NCBI GenBank assembly: GCA_963726995.1
Contig: CAVSEP010000006.1
Coordinates: 1,550,001 to 1,614,000 of the forward strand
DNA length: 64,000 nucleotides
Direction: 5' to 3'
Source: DAIDKA01 sp963726995
GTDB taxonomy: Bacteria; Pseudomonadota; Gammaproteobacteria; Steroidobacterales; Steroidobacteraceae
Below, piece by piece: positions 9,707 through 19,685 of the stretch (its first letter is position 1; each line of letters opens with the position of its first letter). The notes beneath the pieces were generated by a model. It saw nothing but the letters and a program-made list of their open reading frames with translations. It did no database searches and was not told the DNA's origin. The translations under genes were made by a program, and so were the position numbers.

Positions 9707-9778
9707 AATGCGAACCCAGTCCAACCGATTTGTGTGCGTTGCCCGATACTGCCTGGCAACCGCGAAGGAGCGTGCAGC

Positions 9779-10183
9779 GTGACGACGATCCACCATGGCC
9801 TGGACTTGAACGGCCCGAGCGGCCTGGGTTCAGGTTCAACGGACAAGACCCAGGTTGTGCCCGGCCAGAGCGCCCAGGCACAGACCCAGGCGCAATCCGG
9901 TGTGCTCCCTGCGCCCGCGGAGGTTGAGATCACGCCCACCGCCCAATTGCTGGCCACTCTGGCACAACAGATTGCCAGCCAGCCAGACGCCGATCAGAAC
10001 CGGGTCGACGCCATCCGCCAGTCCCTGGGCAATGGGTCCTACCGGATTGATGCCAGCCGTGTGGCGGATGGCGTGCTGGCGGCACAGAGATTTGATGCCC
10101 AAGCCGCGAATCCCGCGGTGGCGGGCAATCCGGCCAAAGCCTTCACCGATACCGCGCAGCTCGGTTCCGAGCGCTCGGGCTGA
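9779..10183 (+). CDS. flgM: Anti-sigma-28 factor FlgM, first copy
   Basis: FlgM binds and blocks FliA until the hook is complete, then is exported. I start at the GTG at 9779, which has GAAGGAG eight bases upstream, giving 134 residues. The C-terminal sigma-binding half is clear: PDADQNRVDAIRQSLGNGSY then IDASRVADGVLAAQRF. Unusually, about 25 more residues follow that helix. The N-terminal half is Gln/Ser-rich and probably disordered, as in the family. The order flgA-flgM-flgN is standard. A weak TAAA-N16-ACCGATTT lies upstream but is not convincing, so it is probably read through from flgA. Confidence 0.85.
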   Translation: MTTIHHGLDLNGPSGLGSGSTDKTQVVPGQSAQAQTQAQSGVLPAPAEVEITPTAQLLATLAQQIASQPDADQNRVDAIRQSLGNGSYRIDASRVADGVLAAQRFDAQAANPAVAGNPAKAFTDTAQLGSERSG

Positions 10184-10191
10184 GACGAATC

Positions 10192-10677
10192 ATGGATCCG
10201 CAAACCTGCCGCGCGCATCTGCAGCGCCTCATTCAGGAGGAAACCGCCGCTTTGGGCGAGCTCGCCGTGTTGCTTGACCGGGAGTTCGCGCATATGCAGG
10301 ACAATGACGTGGACGCGCTGACCGAGGCCATGCGCGAACGGCATAAATGCGTGACCCGAATCCTCAAGGTCGACACCGAGCGACGCGGCCTGTGCCGAAC
10401 GCTGGGCCGGCCGCATGATCTGAAGGGGCTTGAATCCCTGCTGGCCTGGTGCGATCCGCAGGCGACCCTGGCCGGGGCCTGGGCCGCCTGCACTGCCGCG
10501 GCCACCCGGTGCCGCGGACTGAATGATCGAAATGGCGCGATGGCGGGAGCCCGTTTGCAGAATGTCCAGGCCCGCTTAGGCGTGCTCGTCGAAGGGGGCC
10601 GTGACACGGTAACTTACGGTCCGCGGGGCACCTGTTCGGTGGCCGCGGGACGCCAGGGATTGCTGCGGGAAGTCTGA
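10192..10677 (+). CDS. flgN: Flagellar export chaperone FlgN
   Basis: FlgN escorts FlgK and FlgL to the export gate. The 161-residue protein has the family's N-terminal helices (LQRLIQEETAALGELAVLLD, then RHKCVTRILKVD) and the C-terminal TYGPRG motif. It lies eight bases after the first flgM, the order known from many enteric and polar flagellates. Confidence 0.88.
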   Translation: MDPQTCRAHLQRLIQEETAALGELAVLLDREFAHMQDNDVDALTEAMRERHKCVTRILKVDTERRGLCRTLGRPHDLKGLESLLAWCDPQATLAGAWAACTAAATRCRGLNDRNGAMAGARLQNVQARLGVLVEGGRDTVTYGPRGTCSVAAGRQGLLREV

Positions 10678-10732
10678 AACAGGCCGGGCCGGCGGCATCG
10701 TACATAATCCGGGCCCGATCCAAAAACAACTC

Positions 10733-10759
10733 TAAAGTTGCGCCAGTTCCGGCCGATAA
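10733..10759 (+). promoter_or_regulatory. Sigma-28 (FliA) promoter for the second flgM
   Basis: The site reads TAAA, exactly 15 bases, then GCCGATAA, a perfect match to the FliA consensus. The transcript would start near 10766, about 18 bases before the GTG of the second flgM. It makes that gene a FliA target and therefore a feedback loop on FliA. Confidence 0.88.
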
Positions 10760-10783
10760 CGCCTGTAACAGAGGAGCCATGTC

Positions 10784-11099
10784 GTGTCCGGCAAGATCAA
10801 TGGTGTCAACAACAGCCCGCCCGCCGCCGCACCCAGTGCGGCCAGCCAGCGCGCGCCCGCACCTTCCAGCCAGGCGGCCGGGGGGATCGGCGACACCGAC
10901 AGCGTGCAGATAACGGACACCGCGAGCCACCTGGTTTCGATCGAGCAGACCCTGAGTGAGGTTCCGGTCATCAACCCGGGACGGGTCACCCGCATCAGCA
11001 ATTCGCTCGCCGACGGGACCTATAAGGTCTCGGCCGAACGCATCGCCAACAAGCTGCTGCAGTTCGATCGGCTGCTTGCCCCAAGATCCGGTCGAGTAA
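10784..11099 (+). CDS. Anti-sigma-28 factor FlgM, second copy, frame broken near the end
   Basis: A second FlgM-type protein starts at GTG 10784 with GAGGAG seven bases upstream. It has SVQITDTASHLVSIEQTL, then PVINPGRVTRISNSLADGTY and VSAERIANKLLQFDRL, the complete sigma-binding region of the family. As written, the frame does not stop after this helix but runs about 300 codons antisense to the HDOD gene, which is not credible. A one-base change near 11080 gives the ending LPQDPVE and a stop at 11097-11099, so I end it there. The 316-base span is one base over a multiple of three, as expected for one inserted base. Confidence 0.8.
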
Positions 11100-11152
11100 C
11101 CGCCCGCCGCTGGTTGTTGCCGGCCCATCCCACGCGACTTGGCTTTGTCCCT

Positions 11153-12031
11153 TCAGGTCAGGGCGGCTTCCAGCTGTGCCAGATCGTTCTTGGATGCCTC
11201 CAGCATCTCCGCCACGGCCTTGGCGTCGAGCCCGAATCGTGCCAGGCATTTGACATCACGCAGGGTCGCCTCAAGAACCTTGGGCTGGTTGGCGTGACGC
11301 GCGATGGCCACGGCGAGCATCACCACATCCGTCAGGGTGGGGGCGCCGCGCGGTTCGCGGGTCAGGTCCTCGCTCTCGGCAATGGCGTGCACGATCTCCT
11401 CGGGCACGGCCCAGTTCTCCAGCAACGCCACCGCGACGCTCAGGTGCCAGTCGCGCTCGATGTTGCGGAAGGCCTCCGCGTCGGCGAACAGGCCGCGATG
11501 ATTGCCGGCGCGCACCAGCAGGTAGAGTCGGCCGCAGCTGTGCAGCAGGCCGGCAAGCATGGCCGCATCCGGCGGCACGCGCGAGTATTTCGCCGCCACC
11601 ACGTGGCAGAGGCTCGCCACCTGGCCGGTCTGGCGGGCGAGGACTTCGAGGAGTTTCTCAAGGCCCCGCAGCGCCTCGGTCTGGCCGAGGATGCGCATCG
11701 CGTGGGCGTGGGTGGTGGTGCGCACGGCATTCAGGCCGACCCGACTCACGGCCGTGCGCAGATCCGTCGCCGGTCGTGCCGTTCCCAGCAGCGCCACGGA
11801 ATTGGCGAGTTTCAGCAGCCTTGCGGCCAGCACCGGGTCCGCGCCGACCACGCGTGCGACCTTCTCGGCCGAGGCGCTCTCGTCCGCGAGCACCTGGCGC
11901 ACGCGCGTGACGATGGAGGGGAATCCCGGAATGTCCACGGCGCCGAGCGACAGCTCCGATGCCAACGCCTGGACGAACTGGAATGCGTCCTTGCTGGTGT
12001 CGGCGGCTATGTCTATTTCAAATTCTGACAT
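11153..12031 (-). CDS. HDOD domain protein, distal copy
   Basis: The 292-residue protein is one HDOD domain with short flanks. HDOD domains are degenerate HD hydrolase folds used in signalling, often near chemotaxis genes. Visible features are GAVDIPGFPSIVTRVRQVL, ADPVLAARLLKLANSV, the central SRVGLNAVRT helix and LLHSCGRLYLLV. It is related along its whole length to the gene just upstream (12058-12942), so the pair is a tandem duplication. It is the last gene of the minus-strand chemotaxis block. The exact role is unknown. Confidence 0.85.
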   Translation of the reverse strand: MSEFEIDIAADTSKDAFQFVQALASELSLGAVDIPGFPSIVTRVRQVLADESASAEKVARVVGADPVLAARLLKLANSVALLGTARPATDLRTAVSRVGLNAVRTTTHAHAMRILGQTEALRGLEKLLEVLARQTGQVASLCHVVAAKYSRVPPDAAMLAGLLHSCGRLYLLVRAGNHRGLFADAEAFRNIERDWHLSVAVALLENWAVPEEIVHAIAESEDLTREPRGAPTLTDVVMLAVAIARHANQPKVLEATLRDVKCLARFGLDAKAVAEMLEASKNDLAQLEAALT

Positions 12032-12057
12032 GATCGCCCACCAGGGTTGGCGTGATC

Positions 12058-12942
12058 CTAGGCACCCAGTGCCTCCTGCAGTTCTTTGATCTCATCGGCC
12101 GACTCGGTAATGATGTTGCTGTAGGTGGTCACATCCAGCGACATGCGCGCGGCCGCGGCCACTCCCTGCATATTCAGTTCGATCGACTCGGGGAAATCCT
12201 GGTAGCTGACCATCAGGTGAGCCACCGTGAGCACGTCCGACAGGTCCGCCGGGCCCGTGTGGCGCCGATCCATGTCCTGGTATTCGCTCACGGCCTTGAC
12301 GATATCCTCGGAAATCTCCCAATTCTCCAGCAGCGCCTTCGCGACGCTGACGTGCCAGTCACGCACGATGGTGTCGTACACCGGCCGGTCGGCGAACAGC
12401 AGCGGATGCTTGTGGGCGCGCGTGAGAATGTAGAGCTCGCCCACGCCGTGCAGCAGTCCGGCCAGCAGCGCGGTATCGGGGTTCAGCTTGGTCAGGCGGC
12501 GGGCCACCACATGCGCCATGGCGGCGACGGCCGAACAGCGCTTCCACATCGCGGCCATGGGTACCTCGAGCCCCTTGAGCTCATTGGCCTTCTTCATCTG
12601 GGCCATGGCAAAGGCGATCGCGGCGCTGCGCACCATGTTCAGGCCCATGTGCTGCACGGCCTTGCGCATGTCCTTGACCGGCGTGCCGCTGCGGTTGACC
12701 GCCGCGGAATTGGCCACCTGCAGCAGGCGCGCCGCCAGCGTCGGTTCCGAGGCCACCACGCGCACCACCAGATCGAGTTTCACATCGTCGTCGGCCAGCA
12801 CCTTGCGGACCTTGATGGCGACGTCCGGAAAGCTCGGCAACTCCACCTTGCCCGAGGACAGTTCCTGGGCCAGCAGCTGCACGAACTCGAAGGCAGCCTT
12901 GTTGGAGTTTGCGGATCCGGATTGAGCGGTCGTTACAGTCAT
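12058..12942 (-). CDS. HDOD domain protein, proximal copy
   Basis: The 294-residue protein is a single HDOD domain. It contains GKVELPSFPDVAIKVRKVL, SEPTLAARLLQVANSAAV, QHMGLNMVRSAAI and AGLLHGVGELYILTRA. It shares the same layout with the next gene (11153-12031) over its full length, including the closing DEIKELQEAL-type helix. It begins 33 bases after cheB ends, so it is probably part of the che operon. No catalytic domain is fused to it. Confidence 0.86.
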   Translation of the reverse strand: MTVTTAQSGSANSNKAAFEFVQLLAQELSSGKVELPSFPDVAIKVRKVLADDDVKLDLVVRVVASEPTLAARLLQVANSAAVNRSGTPVKDMRKAVQHMGLNMVRSAAIAFAMAQMKKANELKGLEVPMAAMWKRCSAVAAMAHVVARRLTKLNPDTALLAGLLHGVGELYILTRAHKHPLLFADRPVYDTIVRDWHVSVAKALLENWEISEDIVKAVSEYQDMDRRHTGPADLSDVLTVAHLMVSYQDFPESIELNMQGVAAAARMSLDVTTYSNIITESADEIKELQEALGA

Positions 12943-12975
12943 GGAGCAGTCCTTCGCCTGATTGGTGGGACGATA

Positions 12976-14093
12976 TCAGGCCGTACGGCTCGCGCGCGTG
13001 ATGTCCATCGCAGCCGCGAGAGCCACTAGTTTTGCGGCAATGGTCGACAGCGGCAGCACCAGCTGCGCGGCCCCCAGGGCCACCGCTTCGCCCGGCATGC
13101 CCCAGACCACGCTGCTGGCTTCGTCCTGGGCAATGGTCTGGCTGCCGGCGGTCTTCATCTGCAGCAGCCCCTGGGCGCCGTCGCGGCCCATGCCGGTCAG
13201 CAGCACCCCGATGGAGCGGGCGCCCGCGGCCTGTGCCACGGATTCAAACAGCACGTCCACGGACGGTCGGTGGCGATTCACCGGCGCGCCATTGTCGAGG
13301 CGGCACACGTAGCGGGTGCCGTAGCGCTGCACCCGCAGGTGACTGTCACCCGGGGCCACGAAGACATGCCCGGGCAGTATCTGCTGCCCGTCCACCGCTT
13401 CCTCCACGCGCAATGCACTTTGTTCATCCAGGCGCCGCGCAAATGCCGAACTGAAGGCCCGGGGGATGTGCTGGGTGATGACCATGCCGGGTGCATCGGC
13501 CGGCAGCCCGCACACCAGTTCCCGGATGGCCTCGGTGCCGCCGGTGGAGGCGCCGATCGCCACCACCACGTCGGTGGTATTGAGCTGCGCCGGGGTTCGC
13601 GCGGCCTGCGTCGGGCGGCCGCCGCGGCGGCACGCGCGGGCCGGGGAGCCGCGCTGGACATGTTCGCGCGCACCACGCGCGCGGCTGACTTGACCTTGGC
13701 CACGAGGTCCACGGCGTAGTCGCGCATGGTGACGCCCAGGTCGATGTGCGGTTTGGGCAGGAAGTCCACCGCCCCGAGAGCCAGCGCCTCCAGGGTCACT
13801 TCGGCGCCGCGCTCCGTCAGCGAGGACACCATGACCACAGGCATGGGCCGCAGGCGCATCAGGTTGCGCAGGAAGGTCAGTCCGTCCATGCGCGGCATTT
13901 CCACATCGAGCGTCAGCACGTCCGGATTGAGCTGGCGGATCATCTCGCGCGCCACGTGGGCGTCGCTGGCGCAGCCGACCACCTCGATGCCCGGGTCGCC
14001 GCGCAGAATCTCGGTCATGATCTGACGCGCGTAGGCCGAGTCGTCGATGATGAGGACGCGAACTCTCCCAAGGGTTGTGCCCGCGCCGGTCAT
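12976..14093 (-). CDS. cheB: Chemotaxis methylesterase/deamidase CheB, frame broken
   Basis: CheB removes methyl groups from receptors and is activated by CheA. The N-terminal receiver has VLIIDDSAYARQIM and the phospho-acceptor Asp in LTLDVEMPRMDG, with FLPKPH at its end. After a frame change near 13610, in the Ala/Arg-rich linker, the esterase domain follows with catalytic Ser in AIGASTGGTEAIRE, His in TQHIPRAFSSAFA and Asp in LLTGMGRDGAQG. The 1118-base span is not a multiple of three, as expected for one indel. Its ATG overlaps the cheD stop by three bases. Confidence 0.93.
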
Positions 14094-14755
14094 TTGAATA
14101 TCTCCACTTGGCCCTCGTCGGGCTCGTTGCGCAGGTGCTCCAGGTAGTACATTTCGCGGTCCGCGATGCTGCGGTTCTCGATCGGCGGCAGCCGCATGAC
14201 CCGCGCGCGTCCGGTGGCCGGGAAGTAGACCAGTTTGCGCGGCTGCATGCCGCCCAGGTCCTGGGCCGACAGCCGTATCCCCTCGGTGCGCGCCCAGGAG
14301 TGGATGAAGGCGATGTTGCGCGCGCCGATGTCGATCATCGACTTGAGGATGCGACCGCCGCCGAACACTTTCAGTTCCAGTCGCTGGCGCTGGCCGCCAT
14401 GGCGGGCGAGGTGATTGATCAGGGATTCCATGGCGAAGCAGCCGTAGCGGTTGACCTGGTCGAAGCCCGCGTCGGGACTTGCGCGGAAGCCTTCGCCGCG
14501 TTCCGGCAGCATGAAATGGTTCATGCCCCCGAGCCCCGTGTCCGGATCGCGGATGCAGGCGGATATGCACGAGCCCAGCACCGTCACGATGGCCTCGTCA
14601 TGACGGGTCACATAGCACTCTCCGGGCAGCAGCTTCACGGTCCAGCGCGAGGTATCGCGCTCCCAGAAGCGCTGGACCTGGTCGAATCCGGGCAGTCCCT
14701 GGGGGACCCGGGATTCGGCGGGCGTCGATACGGCTGTTTCGTTGTCGATTGTCAT
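14090..14755 (-). CDS. cheD: Chemoreceptor glutamine deamidase CheD
   Basis: CheD deamidates receptor glutamines and can act with other phosphatases in chemotaxis. I start it at 14755 (MTIDNETAVS), one base after the cheR stop. Family features are GECYVTRHDEAIVTVLGSC, with the active-site Cys in GSCISACI, the active-site His in GGMNHFMLP, and the downstream LKVFGGGRI and NIAFIHSWA. It lies between cheR and cheB. Confidence 0.94.
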   Translation of the reverse strand: MTIDNETAVSTPAESRVPQGLPGFDQVQRFWERDTSRWTVKLLPGECYVTRHDEAIVTVLGSCISACIRDPDTGLGGMNHFMLPERGEGFRASPDAGFDQVNRYGCFAMESLINHLARHGGQRQRLELKVFGGGRILKSMIDIGARNIAFIHSWARTEGIRLSAQDLGGMQPRKLVYFPATGRARVMRLPPIENRSIADREMYYLEHLRNEPDEGQVEIFK

Positions 14756-14756
14756 G

Positions 14757-15680
14757 TCAGCGGCGCAGGTAGGTGGTGCGGCCAATGGATTCGTAGTCGT
14801 CGCTGACGCTGAGCAGGCTCTCCGAATGGCCCAGGTACAACAGGTCTCCCGGACGCTGCAAGGGCGCGATCCGGGCGAACAGGTTCCGCTGCGTGTCCTT
14901 GTCGAAGTAGATGATCGTGTTGCGGCAGAAGATCACGTCGAGCGGACCGGACATCGGCAACGGTTGCATGAGATTCAGCTGCTTGAAGGTCACCAGCCGC
15001 CGCACCTCGGGCCGAACGGCGAAGGTGCTGCCGCCGGCGTCCTTCTGTTCCGTGAAGAAGCGTCGCAGGCGCCCGTCTGACAGACCCTTGATCCGGTCGG
15101 CGGGATACTTGCCCAGGGCTGCGGTGTCCAGCACGTCCGAATCCACATCGGTCGCCAGGATGCGGACATTCCATTCCTGCACTTCCGGCAGCGCCTCCAG
15201 CAGTGCGATGGCGATCGAATACGGTTCCTCGCCGGTCGAACAGCCGGCGGACCAGATCCGCAACCGTCGCTGGCCCGTCTGCTCGCGGTGCGCCGGCAGC
15301 ACCTGGTCGCGCAGATGTTCGAAATGGTGCGGCTCGCGGAAGAACAACGTCAGATTGGTGGTGATGGCATTGCACATGCGGATCTGTTCATCCGAGTCCG
15401 CGGCCACGATCTGCCGGTATTCCCTGAACGTCCGTACGCCCAGCGCCCGTAGCCTGACCGCGAGCCGGCCGTAGACCAGCTCGCGCTTCTGCAGCGTCAG
15501 GTTGATGCCGGTCAGCGATTTCACCAGCACGCGGATCGCCTCGAAATCCTGGTCGTCGAAGGAGAATTCGCGTATCCGCCCGCTGCCGTCCAGGGATCGA
15601 TAGCCGCCGGAGGTCTCCGGCGGGACTGCCGGTACCTTGGGGGCTCGTGAATCCATGGTCGGCATATCGGCGCGCCTCAA
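14757..15680 (-). CDS. cheR: Chemotaxis receptor methyltransferase CheR
   Basis: CheR methylates receptor glutamates using S-adenosylmethionine. The 307-residue protein has the N-terminal helical domain (IRVLVKSLTGINLTLQKREL), TTNLTLFFREPHHF, the SAM motif WSAGCSTGEEPYSIAI and the acidic LATDVDSDVLD. The ending DVIFCRNTIIYFD then LYLGHSESL is standard. It overlaps the preceding small gene by four bases. The receptor encoded three genes upstream ends in a CheR-tether type pentapeptide. Confidence 0.96.
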   Translation of the reverse strand: MRRADMPTMDSRAPKVPAVPPETSGGYRSLDGSGRIREFSFDDQDFEAIRVLVKSLTGINLTLQKRELVYGRLAVRLRALGVRTFREYRQIVAADSDEQIRMCNAITTNLTLFFREPHHFEHLRDQVLPAHREQTGQRRLRIWSAGCSTGEEPYSIAIALLEALPEVQEWNVRILATDVDSDVLDTAALGKYPADRIKGLSDGRLRRFFTEQKDAGGSTFAVRPEVRRLVTFKQLNLMQPLPMSGPLDVIFCRNTIIYFDKDTQRNLFARIAPLQRPGDLLYLGHSESLLSVSDDYESIGRTTYLRR

Positions 15681-16030
15681 GTGTGCCGCGCTTTGAAGCG
15701 ACGGACCTGCTCATTGAACTGGGCGGCCACGGTGGCCAGGGTATTCAGCGCGAGGTCGCGGCTCCTTGACTGGTCATCGAAGCTGATGCGGTTGCGCTTG
15801 CTCTCGAACTCCAGGCACTTGGTGTACTCATTGACGTCATCGTTGTACTGCTTGAGGGTACGCATCGCCGCGACCATTTCCTGCTCGGTCGCGGAGCTGC
15901 CGTCCGGGATGCGGCTCGGCGGCGCGGGCAGCAGGCAATTGGCGCCTGACGCAGCCGAATAGAGCAACACCACGGCCAAGGCCGGTATCCAGGCGGTGCG
16001 CTTGGGTTTGTGCATGGCGTGGGTATCCAA
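15677..16030 (-). CDS. Small secreted protein of unknown function in the che operon
   Basis: The 117-residue protein has an N-terminal signal sequence (IPALAVVLLYSAASGA) then NCLLPAPPSRIPDG. A helical region follows (EQEMVAAMRTLKQYNDDVNE, YTKCLEFESKRNRISFDD). Two Cys remain after cleavage and could pair. I recall similar short periplasmic proteins in proteobacteria with the pattern C-P-P-IPDG-A then Y-x-x-C-L, but none with a known role. It overlaps cheR by four bases and follows the receiver gene by one base, so it is co-translated with chemotaxis genes. An alternative start is the Met at 16015. Confidence 0.72.
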   Translation of the reverse strand: MDTHAMHKPKRTAWIPALAVVLLYSAASGANCLLPAPPSRIPDGSSATEQEMVAAMRTLKQYNDDVNEYTKCLEFESKRNRISFDDQSRSRDLALNTLATVAAQFNEQVRRFKARHT

Positions 16031-16031
16031 T

Positions 16032-16394
16032 TCAGTGCAGCAGTTCGGCGACCGCTTGGATCAGTCGCTGCGGGTTGAACGGTTTCACGATCCACGCGGT
16101 GGCGCCGGCCTCGCGGCCTGCGCGCTTGATTTCAGTCGTGGCCTCGGTGGTCAGCGCGATCATGGGCATCTTGGTGTAGGCCGGAAGCTGCCGCAGACTG
16201 CGGATCAGCGCGAGCCCGTCCATGACCGGCATGTTGAGGTCGGTGATCACCATGTCGAAGACCTGCGCCGCGGCGATCCGCAACGCTTCCTCGCCGTTGG
16301 CGGCCTGCGCAACCTCATGGCCGGCCTCGACCAAAGTCGCCTTGACCATCTGGCGCATTACCGGGGAATCATCTACTGCCAGAATACGGGCCAT
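16032..16394 (-). CDS. CheY-like single-domain response regulator
   Basis: The 120-residue receiver has the acidic pair in ILAVDDSPVMRQM, the phospho-acceptor Asp52 in VITDLNMPVMDG, the switch Thr in MIALTTEAT and the Lys in WIVKPF. There is no output domain. It lies between the MCP gene and cheR, and a separate CheY is encoded next to fliA at 24469-24870. It may be the cognate CheY of this CheA, or a phosphate sink; the sequence does not decide. Confidence 0.9.
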   Translation of the reverse strand: MARILAVDDSPVMRQMVKATLVEAGHEVAQAANGEEALRIAAAQVFDMVITDLNMPVMDGLALIRSLRQLPAYTKMPMIALTTEATTEIKRAGREAGATAWIVKPFNPQRLIQAVAELLH

Positions 16395-16443
16395 GATGGC
16401 CTCCTGTGCGTGTCCACGCCTTTGAATTCGGGGAAGCTGTACA

Positions 16444-19138
<2,695 letters not shown>

Positions 19139-19152
19139 GATGCTTGTTGCGC

Positions 19153-19662
19153 TCAGGCGGCCTGGGTGGCGCCGTCGGTCACAGCCGCGGAGAATTCCTT
19201 GCCGATCAGCGTCTCGACGTCCAGCAGCACCACCATCTTCCCGGTGACCGGGACCAGTCCGCGGATGTAGGCACCGCTGCTGGTGGCGCCCAGGTCCGGC
19301 GCCGGCTTCACGTCCTGCGCGGTGATGTCGATCACATCCGAGACGCCATCCACGACCATGCCGAATTCGCGCTGACCCTTCGCGGACATCACCGACACCA
19401 CGATGATCACCGTGACCGGCGTGTACTGGGCATTTGCGCTGCCGAATTTCAGCCGCAGGTCCACGACCGGAACGATTGATCCACGCAGATTCAGCACGCC
19501 CAGCACATCGGCCGGCGCCTGCGGCAGGCGCGTAACCGGGCTCCAGCCGCGAATCTCCTGAACGCAGGGGATGTCGATGCCGTAGGTGGCGTCGCCGATC
19601 GCGAACGTCAGAACCTGGATGACCGCGGATGCAGCGGTGGGTTCGGTTGACGGACTGGGCAT
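19153..19662 (-). CDS. cheW: Chemotaxis coupling protein CheW
   Basis: CheW links CheA to receptors. The 169-residue protein is one CheW domain with LTFAIGDATYGIDIPCVQEI, TRLPQAPADVLGVLNLRGSI, VPVVDLRLKFG and GMVVDGVSDVIDI. It lies 23 bases after cheA and 14 bases before the MCP gene. Confidence 0.95.
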   Translation of the reverse strand: MPSPSTEPTAASAVIQVLTFAIGDATYGIDIPCVQEIRGWSPVTRLPQAPADVLGVLNLRGSIVPVVDLRLKFGSANAQYTPVTVIIVVSVMSAKGQREFGMVVDGVSDVIDITAQDVKPAPDLGATSSGAYIRGLVPVTGKMVVLLDVETLIGKEFSAAVTDGATQAA

Positions 19663-19685
19663 GGGCGAATCTCCTGAAATCGCGG

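Noticed and set aside
9703..9778. Possible FliA promoter before the first flgM
   Set aside because: The best match is TAAA-N16-ACCGATTT, with wrong spacing and two wrong bases in the -10 element.
11100..12028. Extension of the second FlgM to more than 400 residues
   Set aside because: The extra sequence is antisense to an HDOD gene and unlike FlgM. A one-base indel near 11080 with a stop at 11097 explains it better.
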